From Triticum aestivum (lineage: Eukaryota; Streptophyta; Magnoliopsida; Poales; Poaceae), in NCBI RefSeq assembly GCF_018294505.1, contig NC_057804.1, positions 254,270,989 through 254,334,988 on the forward strand: a stretch of DNA of 64,000 bases. The letters are read 5' to 3'. Position numbers and translations under genes: made by a program. Below, one piece after another: positions 23,778 to 34,857 of this stretch. The notes beneath the pieces are model-generated. The model made no database searches. It worked only from the letters and a program-made list of their open reading frames with translations, and was not told where the DNA came from. The stretch's first letter is position 1, and each line of letters opens with the position of its first letter.

Positions 23778-25206
23778 TGATACGTCTCCGTCGTATCTAC
23801 TTTTCCAAACACTTTTGCCCTTGTTTTGGACTCTAACTTGTATGATTTAAATGGAACTAACCCGGACTGATGCTATTTTTAGCAGAATTGCCATGGTGTT
23901 GTTTTATGTGCAGAAAACAAAAGTTATCGGAATGACCTGAAACTCCACGGAATATCTTAGAATAAATAATAAAAAATCCTCACCAAAGATGAGGACCAGG
24001 GGGCCCACACCCTATCCACGAGGGTGGGGGCGCGCCCCTCCCCCCTGGGCGCGCCACCCTTCCTCATGGGCCCCCTGGTGGCCCTCCGACGCCAACTCCA
24101 ACTCCATATATTGGCTTTCAGGGAGAAAAAATCGGAGAGAAAGTTTCATTGCGTTTTACGATACGGAGCCGCCGCCAAGCCCTAATCTCTCTCGGGAGGG
24201 CTGATCTGGAGTCCGTTCGGGGCTCCGGAGAGGGGGATTCGTCGCCGTCGTCATCATCAACCATCCTCCATCACCAATTTCATGATGCTCACCACCGTGC
24301 GTGAGTAATTGCATCGTAGGCTTGCTGGACGGTGATGGGTTGGATGAGATTTATCATGTAATCGAGTTAGTTTTGTTAGGGTTTGATCCCTAGTATCCAC
24401 TATGTTCTGATTGATGTTGCTATGACTTTGCTATGCTTAATGCTTGTCACTAGGGCCTGAGTGCCATGATTTCAGATCTGAACCTATTATGTTTTCATGA
24501 ATATATGTGTGTTCTTGATCCTATCTTGCAAGTCTATAGTCACCTACTATGTGTTATGATCCGGCAACCCCGAAGTGATAATAATCGGGACCATTCCCGG
24601 TGATGACCATAGTTTGAGGAGTTCATGTATTCACTATGTGCTAATGCTTTGTTCCGGTTCTCTATTAAAAGGAGGCCTTAATATCACTTAGTTTCCAATA
24701 GGCCTTAATATCCCTTAATAGGCCACGGGAGGGTAGGACAAAAGATGTCATGCAAGTTCTTTCCATAAGCACCTATGACTATTTACGGAATACATGCCTT
24801 CATTACATTGATGAACTAGAGCTAGTTCTGTGTCACCCTATGTTGTAATTGTTACATGATGAATCACATTCGGCATAATTATCCTTCACTGATCCGGTGC
24901 CTATGAGTTTTCCATATACTGGTCCTCGCTTATTTACTTTTTCGTTGCTACTGCTACAATCACTACAAAATACAAAAAACATTACTTTTGATGTCTTTAC
25001 TTTTGTTACCGTGACCACCACTATCATATTACTTTGCTACTAAACACTTTGTTGCAGATATTAAGTTTCCAGGTGTGGTTGAATTGACAACTCAGCTGCT
25101 AATACTTGAGAATATTCTTTGGCTCCCCTTGTGTCGAATCAACAAATTTGGGTTGAATACTCTACCCTCGAAAACTGTTGTGATCCCCTATACTTGTGGG
25201 TTATCA
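23778..25206 (+). repeat. 3' LTR of Athila element C
   Basis: 1429 bp, TGATACGTCTCC...GGGTTATCA, matching 8484-9901. It differs by scattered substitutions and by a short local duplication of a cttaatatccctta-type segment near 24672-24722 that replaces the ccccgctgcca of the other copy. Confidence 0.9.
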
Positions 25207-25211
25207 ATAGT

Positions 25212-27595
25212 CCACGGCATCCCAAAGCATCATTGCTCTCAAGAGCTCGTTTCGTCAACTCTTGGGATTGACAAGTTGACGAGTATACATGACTACCTAC
25301 ACAAAACAAAGACAAAGGAAAAATTGTGTGTGCGTGGTATATGTACACAACATCCATCATGATGCGCACATGCATGTGACGGTTAGCACAAAATAGCCAA
25401 TGCTCAAATAAATGAGATGCGTGATATAGAAACATGCCATCCATCATGAGAGGTTTGTTATTATGTATAGCATAATGGAGAGTCAAATTGTGTAATGCAT
25501 CATGAGAAATATCTAGAGCATTGTTATTCATGGAATGCATATGGTGTACACTATCATGGGAATCATGCAAAGTACGAAATGTATCAATATCTCCGAATAT
25601 GTATGAGGAAACTATGGGGGTCTCCTCATGAGCATGAGTAGCAACATCACATGGAGAATATTGACAACATCCAAAACAATGCATATTTGGAGCAATGTGA
25701 TCATGGCATGGCATAGTAGATGAATTGCAAAAATCATGTAAAGGAAGCATGGCAATATCATCACAGGAGAAGCAAAAGCCAATGACCATCATCTCATCAT
25801 CTATGCCATAAGTGCAAATGGGATTTATTTTAATGGGGCATGCATAGTTACTATGTTGCGATTGTAAAGATGCAATATGGGAGATCTCACTCATAGCATA
25901 TGACAAGTTCAATGGATTGTCAAACATGATGTGACCAAAAGAATTTTCACATGATATCCTATGGAGCATAGCATCACAACTAGGCAACTCAACATGCTCA
26001 TCATCATATTCATCATAAATAGGTAAGTCAAGGCATGAAGAAGTCTCACTAGCATGAAGCATGGCAATAGGTGGATCAATATCATGCAAGCAATCATTGG
26101 TAAGAGAGTCCACTAGTGGGACAAGAGAAGCACCATCACCTATGTTACCTTTGGAGCATCGCTCATGTGTTGTAGGTGAGGTGTTGAAGATCGTCTCATT
26201 GTCATCTTCATCTTGATGGAACCATGTGGGGAGTGCCTCATCGTTCACCATGGCCATCATATTATCCATTGGAGGGTTGGACTCATCGAGGATAGGCATG
26301 TCGTCATGTAGGAGACCTAGCACCAAAGAAGAAAACACACTAGGAGTAGAGGTTAAGTCGTTAGAAATCATAGTGGCCTCACATGCCGTGTCAACCACCT
26401 CACTCACTAAGTGTTGTGGCTCACTCACTCCCTCAAAGATGCTCTCACTCATATGGTTGGTGGAGTCTCTCAAATGGTGCTCAACCTCACGTAGGATGTG
26501 TGTCATGCTCTCATGTGTGGGGCTAGTGGTGGTCACACTCATCCTCTCATGGGGAATGCTCTCAATGTCGCATATGGTAGAGTCACTCATGTAACTCATG
26601 TGGTGGTGGCTCTCCTCACATGACAAATGGGGCATCTCGACATATGTGGGTGTCGGAGAGATGTAGGTGCAAATGTCTCCATGCTCAACTTCTATCGCCG
26701 TGGTCGAAGGGGATGGCCCTTGCTTGACCTTCTTGTCGTCGTCTTGGTGTTGGAGGCCCATATGATGTGGCACCTCGTAGCTCGTCTCCATGACCGAAGG
26801 GAGTTTCCCATGCTCGGCCATCTTCCTTGGGGTGCTTCCGAAGATGGAAGTCTCGCCCTCGCTTGTAGGTGGTCGCCTTGTTGTTGAGGATGTCGATGTA
26901 GGTGTACTCGTGGGAAGTAGGCGAAGATGACGTACGTCCAAAGGCGAAGATGCCTTGAGAACACTTGGCGAAGATGCCGAAGTGGTTGATGTAGCCGTAG
27001 CGCCGTCTTGGTGGTGGTCATCGCGCGGTCTTCTTTTGTTCTCTTGAAGCTTGGACTTGGCTTGAAGTAGGGCTTGTTGGGACTTGTGCACTTGCGCTTG
27101 TGGAGCATCTTCATGATGATGATGTCGTTCTCGTGCTTCAGCTCGTAGTAGATGTCATTCGTCATCGTCGTGCACATGATGCTTGGAGGTGACTTGCCCT
27201 TCATGACAATGTTGATCACGACCGTGATGGTGGTCGACATGTAGATGTGGACGAGGACGATTTGCACTTGCATCGTGGCCGCGCTCCGAAGACTTGTGGC
27301 TTGAATGTCGCCGCCTTGAAGATGACGAAGGGGAAGAAGACTTGATCAAGGTTCTAATCTCCTCCATCCTTGCATCTTGCACCTCTTTAAGTGCGGAAAG
27401 CTTCTTGTCGATGTAGTCCCTTTTCCTTGCTTCGGAGTGACGAATGTCGATGGAGATGTTCTCGATGCGCTCTCGCAATCTTGGTTGTGCGCCTTGCATT
27501 TGTCGTTGTAGATCGAAGATGGACGCTTTGGTGATGTAGTTGTTCACGCCGTCGTTGTTGTCGTAGACGGGATAGGAAATGCCTTTCCTATCCAT
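25212..27595 (-). pseudogene. Element B giant reading frame, N-terminal half (unknown function)
   Basis: From the ATG at 27595 the frame runs to the Athila C insertion with one in-frame TGA at 27155-27157. After the insertion it continues in the same frame at 8483. The first 60 residues hold a helical, charged stretch (IFDLQRQMQGAQPRLRER, then RDYIDKKLSALKEVQDAR), which looks like a coiled coil. A Ser/Arg/His-rich basic stretch (SSSPSSSSRRRHSSHKSS) follows, then a long acidic region rich in His, Met, Ser, Thr and Asp with many short repeats of the His-Met type. I recognise no enzyme. The coiled coil plus basic stretch at the N-terminus would suit a gag-like RNA-binding structural protein, but this is inference. 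Confidence 0.6.
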
Positions 27596-29539
27596 CACAA
27601 GACTCGAGCAAAGGTGAGTAGGAAATGAGATAAACAATACCAAGCTACCTTTTACCAAAGTTGAGGATGTATCTTGTATGACTCAAAGTGAAATGAAAGA
27701 ATAGTGGAATTGGTACCGGACTTGTTCACTCACACCTATCAAGTAAAGCTTAATATAGAGCTCGGTGAGGATAGTGGCACAAAAATTTGATGCAAAATGT
27801 TAGTAAGAGTCAATAATGTTGGAAAGGATTCACAAATTCGCAAGTGAAACAAGTAGACCAATAGCAAATGTGGTACACGGAAACACACACACGGATAGAT
27901 AAATGGGGTCGTGCAACCAAGGGATGAGCTCAAAATGTGGAATCCACCAAAACGCTCGTGTTGCACAACTCAAGAGAGACGCTAGCACGATTGCTCAATC
28001 GGCGGATATGACACTTGTGCACAACCTATAAGATGCAAAATGGATAAACTTCTATCCCAAGTATGCTATGTATGTATGGTTCCCGGTGTTTCTCTCAAGA
28101 TGATCCAAGATGATCGGATATGACAATCTTATGTGCAATGGGGTATGATGCTATGGCACTTGCCTACAAGCTTCTTTGCTCTCTTTCTTTTGCTTAAAAG
28201 CTTTTTTTTCTATGGCCACTTTTGCACAATGCACAAACGAAGATAGCAATTGCGTATATGCGGGAACAAACTTGTGACACGAGATATGATACCAAGATAT
28301 GCACCACGATGAGATGGTATGTATGATATGGGAAGGATGATCACTAATGTGCACAAGTAACGTTGTCGGCAATACTCAAATGGCTAGGCTCGATAGGCAA
28401 GTAACGAAAATGGGCTAGGGGTTATCAATGCAATTTGCAAGGGAATATACAATGGTGTCGTCGAGGTTACCGTCCTTTGCGATGATGAGTGGCGGTGTTC
28501 TTTATGTAGATACCAAGATTATGTAGACCCGTCCCTAAGTAGCCGAAACACATTAGGAAACGGTAAAAACCGCAAACTCAAAATCTCAAATGACAAATGT
28601 CAAATGGTGGTAGTGGAAATGGCAATGTGGAAGTGGTGGTGGTGGTGGTTGATGAAGAAGAAATCGTCCCTAAGTAGCCGAAACACCTTAGGAGACTCAC
28701 GTCGCCACTCAAACAACCACAAATGCTAAATGGAGCAAGATGGGATAGGTTGCGGAAGTCGGTGGTGATGTAGCAGATGATATGGTGGAGGGCCTAGGCA
28801 AAGATGCCAAAATGTCAAAATTTTGATGGAGTCGAATGGTGATGGAACCTATCTAGGTGGATGGGGGATGTCAATAGCTACTCAACGAGCTAAAGAACGC
28901 GAAAATCGGACTCTGTATGTGGAAGTTATGGGCAAAACTGTGAACTGCTCGCGGCTGACTTGGGGGGTCGTGCGCATGGGGGTAAGAGCCCATGGGCACG
29001 GGGTCCCGTGCACAGGGTACACGTACCGAGGGCACGGGGTCACCTAGGACTCGCGTGTTTGGCGGATTTCTTGGCGATTTGGGCTCCAAATGGATGGATC
29101 TCGTGGCTGGGGAGTAGCTGGGGTGGAAGGGGGGTGGTGGGAGGTGGAAGGGAGGTTGAAGGAACAGTGGCCGAAGCGCACTGGAAGGGCCGTGCGCATG
29201 GGGTCTGGCTGGCCCATGTGCATGGGGGCCCGTGTGCACGGGGTCCTGATTGCCCGTGTGCACGGGGTCATCGAAGAGCGGACGAACAGCTCCGGATCCG
29301 TGGCAAATCTCAAATCTGAGGTCAAAATCGAAGGGTGGAAGGTAGGGGAACGTGGTAGAGGGGTGGATCTACTTGCTAAACACCAAATCCATGGACCAAA
29401 TCCAACAAAATCTCATCAAACCAAAAAATCACAAAAAAATTTGGGGCTATTTTTGGTGGGGAATTTTCGAATTTAGGACGAAATCACACAAAACTAGGCT
29501 AGAAACAAAGAGGGGGCTCCAATTTCGTGATCAACCATG
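27596..29539 (-). other. 5' leader of element B (non-coding)
   Basis: About 1.9 kb between the primer site and the ATG at 27595, without a supported gene. It contains two copies of ccctaagtagccgaaacac (near 28532 and 28668), runs of tggtggt, and from about 28968 to 29270 a group of GC palindromes of the cccgtgngcacggg type, the same motif that fills the LTRs of this element. The reading frames across the palindromes (for example 28960-29319) are by-products of the repeats. Confidence 0.65.
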
Positions 29540-29552
29540 GCTCATGATACCA
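29540..29552 (-). other. Primer-binding site of element B (initiator tRNA-Met like)
   Basis: On the - strand the sequence three bases after the 5' LTR reads TGGTATCATGAGC, close to TGGTATCAGAGC, the usual plant site complementary to initiator tRNA-Met, with one extra base. It fixes the element's orientation. Confidence 0.75.
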
Positions 29553-29555
29553 AGA

Positions 29556-30452
29556 TGTTGTAGGGTGGAACCCTAGGTGAAGATCTTTCACGAATTGGAG
29601 GGGGAATCCCCAAGAACAAGATGAACAAAAGAGGGAAAACAAGAGAAACACTCAAGAACAAGTCAAATCACACATCCACTAGACAATCAAACACATAAGA
29701 TCCACAAGGTACATGAAAAACAAAGGGAAATAAGATACATGGTAGAGTTCATCCCAAATCCTATGAAGGAGATGAGGGCTTGATGATCCTATGATTGGGA
29801 TCCTTCCCCAAGAAGGAGGTCTTGATGTTTGGTTACTCCAAGAGGAGGTCTTGATCTCCTAGTGGAGTGGATCCATGGAGCAAAGCTCACAAATGTGTAT
29901 CAACTACTTTGCTTGCCCTAACAAATGGTCTAGGTACGGAATATATAGTCTTGGGGACGAAGTGGAGGAAGAGGGGCTCGGAATGGAGATCACAGTCGTC
30001 CATCCTGATGAGCCCGTGTGCACGGGGTAAGTTGGGCCCGTGCGCACGGGGGTCCCGTGGGCACGGTACAGGCCCGTGCGCACGGGGTGCTCCAGCGCCA
30101 ACTCTCTGAGTAGTCCATGCGCACGGGGTCTTCGAGGCACTCCTTCGAGGCCTGGGAGGTGCAGAGTTGATCTTGTTGCACTCCTTCTTCCTCCTTGTGG
30201 CCTTGTGGTCCTTCTCCAACTCCTTTGGGGTGTCCCTCACCAGCTTGTGGTCATCGGTCTTCGTACCTAAGGACACATAGAGCACTTTGGTGAGGTAGCA
30301 AGAAGGTCCAATGGATATTCATGATGTTCTCGAAGAAGAGCGGGTTCACCTTAATTCTAATGGCGTATGTTCGAGATCTCATCATATGTCCTCTTGGGGT
30401 ATGGAGAGTAGTCGGAGTGTACATGGGGATGACCGTGGCATGCTCCGCATCA
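29556..30452 (-). repeat. 5' LTR of element B
   Basis: 897 bp, TGATGCGGAGCATG to CACCCTACAACA on the - strand, paired with 5710-6608 and followed (+ side) by the duplication gcatt. GC palindromes at about 30010-30135 and a TATATAT-like box near 29939-29947 repeat the layout of the 3' LTR. Confidence 0.9.
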
Positions 30453-32123
30453 GCATTCCACATCAAAAATTCTATTTATGTCATTACCTCCTCGAGGACG
30501 AGCAGGAATTAAGCTTGGGGATGCTGATACGTATCCAACATATCTATAATTTTTTATTGTTCCATGCTGTTATATTATCATTCTTGGATGTTTTACAATC
30601 ATTTTATAGTCATTTTATATCATTTTTTTGGTACTAACCTATTGACATAGTGCCCAGTGCTAGTTGCTGTTTTCTGCATGTTTTTTACATCGCAGGAAAT
30701 CAATACCAAATGGAGTCCAAATGCAGCAAAACTTTTTTGTGGATTGTTTTTGGGCCAGAAGACATCCAGTGGGCCAGCAACACACTTAAGGGGAGCTCCG
30801 AGGGGAGCACAACCCACCATGGCACGCCTGGGAGCCCATGCATGCCTCGGTGGGTTGTGCCCTCCTCGTTGGCCTCCCGCACCGCCCCCGCACCGCCTCT
30901 TTGCTCTATAAATGCCCCAATATTCCAGAAACCCTAGGGGAATCAGCAAAAATAAAATTCCAGCCGCCGCAGAGTCCAGAAACACCAGATCCAATCTAGA
31001 CACCATCACGGAGGGGTTCATCATGTCCATTGGTGCCTCTTCGATGTTGCGTGAGTAGTTCATTGTAGTCCTATGGGTCCGTAGTTAGTAGCTAGATGGC
31101 TTCCTCTCTCTCTCTCTCTTGATTATCAATACAATGGTCTCTTGGAGATCCATATGATGTAAGTTTTTTTGAAGTGTGTTTGTTGGGATCCAATGAACTT
31201 TGAGTTTATAATCAAATCTATGTTTTTATCCATGAAAGTTATTTGAGTCTTCTTTGATCTCTTATATGCATGGTTGATTATAGCCTCGTATTTCTTCACT
31301 GATATTTGGGTTTTGTTTGGCCAACTTGATCTATTTATCTTGCAATGAGAAGAGGCGCTTTGTGATGGGTTCGATCTTACGGTGCTTGATCCCAGTGTCA
31401 GAAAGGGAAACGACACGTATGTATCATTGCTATTAAGGATAACAAGATGGGGTCTATTTCTACATAAATAGATCTTGTCTACATCATGTGATCGTTCTTA
31501 TTGCATTACTCTGTTTTTCCATGAACTTAATACACTAGATGCATGCCGTATAGCGGTCGATGTGTGGACTAATAGTAGTAGATGCAGGCAGGAGTCAGTC
31601 TAGTAATCTTTGACGTGATGCCTATATAATTATCATTGCCTGGATATCGTCATGATTATTTGAAGTTCTATTAATTGTCCAACAGTAATTTTTTCCCACC
31701 GTTTGCTATTTTTCTCGAGAGAAGACACTATTGAAACCTACGGCCCCCGGGTCTCGTTTCGTCATATTCGCCTTTGCGATATATTTTCCTTTGCTTTTAT
31801 TTTCAGACCTACTAAACCAAAAATACAAAAATACATTGCTGCAATTTATTTGTTCCGTGATCTATTTATCCTATCTACCACTTTTATCTCACGTTATTTG
31901 CCTATCTTGAGGTGCCGTACCCAAAAGGGATTGACAACCCCTTTTACACGTTGGGTTGCGAGTATTTCTTATTTGTGTGCAGGTGTTGTTTACGTGGTGT
32001 GAGGAGGATCTCCTACTGGTTCGATAACCTTGGTCTCATCACTGAGGGAAATACCCTACCGTCTCTATATTGCATCATCCCTTCCTCTTTGGGGAAATAC
32101 CGACGTAGTTCTAGCAGACATCA
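30453..32123 (+). mobile_element. Athila element A: 3' internal end and 3' LTR
   Basis: After the duplication gcatt the interior of A continues for 70 bp, ending in ggaattaagcttggggatgc (purine tract). The LTR starts at 30525 with TGATACGTATCC and ends at 32123 with CAGACATCA (1599 bp). A TATAAAT at 30907-30913 is a promoter candidate. A CT microsatellite lies at about 31102-31119. The stretch around 31040-31400 aligns with the LTR fragment at 48141-48678. The 5' part of A was lost or lies outside the window. Confidence 0.82.
30907..30913 (+). promoter_or_regulatory. TATA box of the Athila A LTR
   Basis: TATAAAT follows a GC-rich stretch and lies about 380 bp into the LTR, the usual place for the U3 promoter of this LTR class. 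Confidence 0.5.
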
Positions 32124-32739
32124 AAAGGAATTTCTCGCCTCCTGACCATACAGGTGGTTTGAGAGGTAATCATAAGTGAACTGCTTTGGAATGTCCTGAA
32201 AACAAGAATGTGCATAAATATCTTCTATAGATTGGAAATGGGGAAAAGGAATAAAAAAGGCAAGGTATAATAGTTAGTACCATCCTATAGTGAACTGATG
32301 TCTTCTTCATTGTGCAGACAAAGATCGTGTTGTTTTTTGTCGCTAATTTCTTTATCCTTACAATCTTTGTGAGTTTCCTGACTTGACTGATATTCATGGA
32401 AAACTCAACTCCCCGTCTGCAAAAATAATAGTGGGTCAAAACCTCTGACAGCAGGACCTACATGTGCAAGACCAAATTGTTAAAAACCTAAATATTAGAA
32501 TGGTTCCTGCAATTGCACAATAATGTGCTATTAAACAAAGGACCATGCATGTGCAAACCTCGATTGTAAACCTCAGTGCTTCCCATTGTTTCCCTGCAAC
32601 ACATATAAGGTAGTTCGTGATTAGGTTAAGTTAGGGTTCGCATGCTATCAGTAAAATGTGTTGATGAAAAATAAGAACATTGCAGATTCATCAGATTAAT
32701 TCGAGCCACATGGAAAACCCATTTATTCAAACCAAGGAT
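32124..32739. other. Unassigned sequence between Athila A and the 240-bp array
   Basis: AT-rich and without a supported gene. An 89-codon frame on the - strand (32170-32439) has no domain. It may be the flank of A's insertion site or part of a DNA transposon together with the tandem array that follows. Nothing more is visible. Confidence 0.4.
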
Positions 32740-33780
32740 GATTAAGAACTAGGAAATATAGCAATTGTATCTGTGTCTCATGTATTAAGTGCAGCCAAAT
32801 TCGATTTATTCCTCACATGCACAACAATACAAAATTCTACCCACGACAATTGGACATCGCATTGCAGAATTGCACCAAGCAGTTAACTAAACACCACAAC
32901 AAATGAACGAAACATTAACTGAGCACCACATTGCACAAATATAACATACTCCTAATAGAAGATCAGATAGTTACCAAACCAAGCATGCTTAAAACTTGGA
33001 AATATAGCAATTGTATTTGTTTCTCGTGTATAGATTTATTTCTCACATGGTATACAATAACAAAATGCACACACAACAATTGAACATCGCGTCACAGAAT
33101 TGAACCAAATAGTTAACTAGACACGACAACAAATGAACCAAACGTTAATTGAGCACCGCATTGTGCAATATATAACATACTAGAAGATCAGACAGTTAAC
33201 CAAACCAAGCATGCTTGACAACTTGGAAATAAAGCAATTGTATTTGTTTCTGATGTATTTTCTAAAGATAAATTTGATTTATTTCTCACATGGAACACAA
33301 TACAAAAGTGCACCCTGAAGAATTGAACATCGCATTTGTAGAATTGAACCAAACCGTTAACTCAACACGACAACAAATGAACCAAACGTTAATTGAGCAC
33401 CGCATTGTGCAATATATAACATACTAGAAGATCAGATAGTTAACCAAACCAAGCATGCTTGACAACTTGGAAATAAAGCAATTGTATTTGTTTCTCATGT
33501 ATTTTGTAAAGATAAATTCGATTTATTTCTCACATGGAACACAATACAAAATTGCACAATGAAGAATTGAACATCACATTTGTAGAATTGAACCAAACCG
33601 TCAACTCAACACGACAAGTAATTAACCAAAAAATTAATAAGTGAGCATCACATTGCACAATACATAGAACATACACACTACAGCAACATATTGCATGGTA
33701 AAATTAGATAGGACAATTCACTAGAATTTGCTAAGGAAAGGTTGGAGCAGCACATGCAACGGGTAAACCAAGCATGCTTA
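32740..33780. repeat. Tandem array, about four units of 227-246 bp
   Basis: The anchor gcaattgtat occurs at 32761, 33007, 33234 and 33478, giving periods of 246, 227 and 244. Each unit also holds ttatttctcacatg, gaattg-acatcgc, gttaact and a closing accaagcatgctta. Units three and four are the most alike, as expected from stepwise duplication. The array is AT-rich and non-coding, and resembles internal arrays of large plant DNA transposons. Confidence 0.85.
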
Positions 33781-33835
33781 ACCGGCATAGCTAGCAAACT
33801 GAACATAAGTCCTTATAGTAAGCTAATAAGACAAG

Positions 33836-34261
33836 CTACTCCTCATTGTCGGAGATATCGATGATGATTGGATCCTTCGACATGGAAGAGGGCGAGGCCT
33901 CCACATCGTCGGTGCGCTCGTCGTAGTGGTGAGTTTCCTGAGATGTTCCAAGCAGAAACCTACTGGCTCTCGAGTTGAGGTAAGCACGGGCATGCTGAGA
34001 AAACACCTCATAGTCTTCGTCGAAAGCACCGATGGTCGCCTCGAGAAAACGCCACGAACTGTCTTTTAAAGCAGCCAACCGCGTTGCAGCATCGGCGGGC
34101 GAGGCATTCACGGTGGCCTCGACGGCGAGGTTCTCCTTTGAGATTTGGGGGTTGGCACGAATGGCAGCCATCACGACGTCATCCGCACGTGCGGCTTTGA
34201 TTTCCTTCTCTGCTATGAAATAGTCCTTGATTTGGGTGGCGGGTGCTCCTGCGTGCACCAT
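33836..34261 (-). CDS. Orphan 141-codon reading frame, function unknown
   Basis: An intact frame from an ATG at 34261. The product is Ala- and Asp/Glu-rich: a basic, mostly helical N-terminus (KDYFIAEKEIKAARADDVVM), an Ala-rich middle, and an acidic end DPIIIDISDNEE that resembles a SUMO-interaction-like acidic tail (a resemblance only). I do not recognise the family. It lies on the same strand as the next frame at 34858-35472, and the two share an Ala-rich, acid-ended style, so they may be exons or sister genes of one transposon-borne unit. The sequence between them contains tcacacat-type short repeats like those near the CACTA end at 48140. No splice model was proved. Confidence 0.5.
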   Translation of the reverse strand: MVHAGAPATQIKDYFIAEKEIKAARADDVVMAAIRANPQISKENLAVEATVNASPADAATRLAALKDSSWRFLEATIGAFDEDYEVFSQHARAYLNSRASRFLLGTSQETHHYDERTDDVEASPSSMSKDPIIIDISDNEE

Positions 34262-34857
34262 GGCTTAGGGTGGCGCTTATTTCGGGGAGCGGTCGGTGAT
34301 TTGGGTAGAAGGTGTTGCGCCGATGGTTGGGGCTGGTGGGATGTGGAAGGAGGAGGAGGATGGGGTCGAGTGTGGATTACCTACCTGGATCGATGAGGCC
34401 GAGCAACGTGAAGGTGGGTCACCAGCGAGGAGGCGTCGCTGCAAGCAAGGAGTAAAGGTTTCAACTTGGAAAGGAAGGCGGAAAGAAGGGAAATATGGCT
34501 TTTGGTAAGGGGGAGGAGGCGGGGAAGTAGATTTTTTCACAGAAGCCGAAAATTTTGGATCGGTGCAGCGAAAAACAAGCGCGCAAAGTGTGATCACACA
34601 TGGTCCTGTGAACATCACAAATGATTCATATAGCTTAACCCGTGTGTGATGAGTTTAAACATGCAAATTTTAGTCCAAGTTTCCCTGGTTACGTGGTCAT
34701 CCACGTCATTGCATAATTTGTGTCACAAAGGATACTACAGCACACCCACACTTCTTAATTGGGCAAGTTCAATAATTAAACAAAGCTAGCTGACCTATAC
34801 ATTACTCTAATAAATTAAAGACCAACACTCTTAATTAAACAAAATAAATAGTACTAC
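34262..34857. other. Spacer with short tcacaca-type repeats
   Basis: No supported gene. The 34270-34500 part is G-rich on the + strand, with ggtggg and gaggagg runs. The 34585-34740 part holds gtgtgatcacacatgg, aacatcacaaatg and cgtgtgtgatgag, related to the subterminal repeats at 47640-48130. It may separate two genes of a DNA transposon. Confidence 0.4.

Larger units (their letters stand above)
8484..25206 (+). mobile_element. Element C: non-autonomous Athila-type LTR retrotransposon, interrupted by a LINE
   Basis: LTRs at 8484-9901 and 23778-25206, flanked by the perfect 5-bp duplication atagt (8479-8483 and 25207-25211). After the 5' LTR come the first ten bases of a tRNA-Asp primer site, then the LINE (9923-17091), then the full primer site at 17092-17109. 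The gag-protease frame (17125-19925), an Athila-type downstream ORF (20718-21743), a 2-kb non-coding tail and an aagcttgggggag purine-rich stretch before the 3' LTR follow. No RT, RNase H or integrase is present, so it depends on a relative for movement. Such RT-less Athila families are common in Triticeae (Sabrina/WHAM-like by general resemblance, not verified). Confidence 0.88.
5710..30452 (-). mobile_element. Element B: non-autonomous LTR retrotransposon, split by Athila C
   Basis: A complete element in - orientation: 5' LTR 30452-29556, PBS 29552-29540, leader, one very long reading frame, purine tract 6624-6609, 3' LTR 6608-5710, and a 5-bp target-site duplication gcatt at 5705-5709 and 30453-30457. 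Removing the nested Athila C (8484-25206 plus one TSD copy) leaves about 8.0 kb. No reverse transcriptase, RNase H, integrase or protease motif is visible, so it must be mobilised by another element. By eye the two LTRs differ at about 27 aligned positions in roughly 870 (about 3%). With the customary grass LTR rate of 1.3e-8 per site per year this would mean roughly 1.2 million years; the count is manual. Confidence 0.85.

Noticed and set aside
25207..25362. Frame crossing the end of the Athila C LTR (25075-25362)
   Set aside because: It spans the LTR border and the target duplication, so it is a by-product of the insertion.
28960..29319. Frames of 119-130 codons in the leader of element B
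   Set aside because: They follow the palindromic GC repeats on both strands and have no shared product with other copies.
33676..33683. CACTACAG as left end of a CACTA element paired with 35743-35750
   Set aside because: Only eight bases match, the 3-bp flanks (aca and aac) are not a duplication, and it lies inside the last unit of the tandem array.
32740..33780. Possible CRISPR array
   Set aside because: Units are 227-246 bp and similar over their whole length, with no short repeats separated by unique spacers; plant nuclear context.
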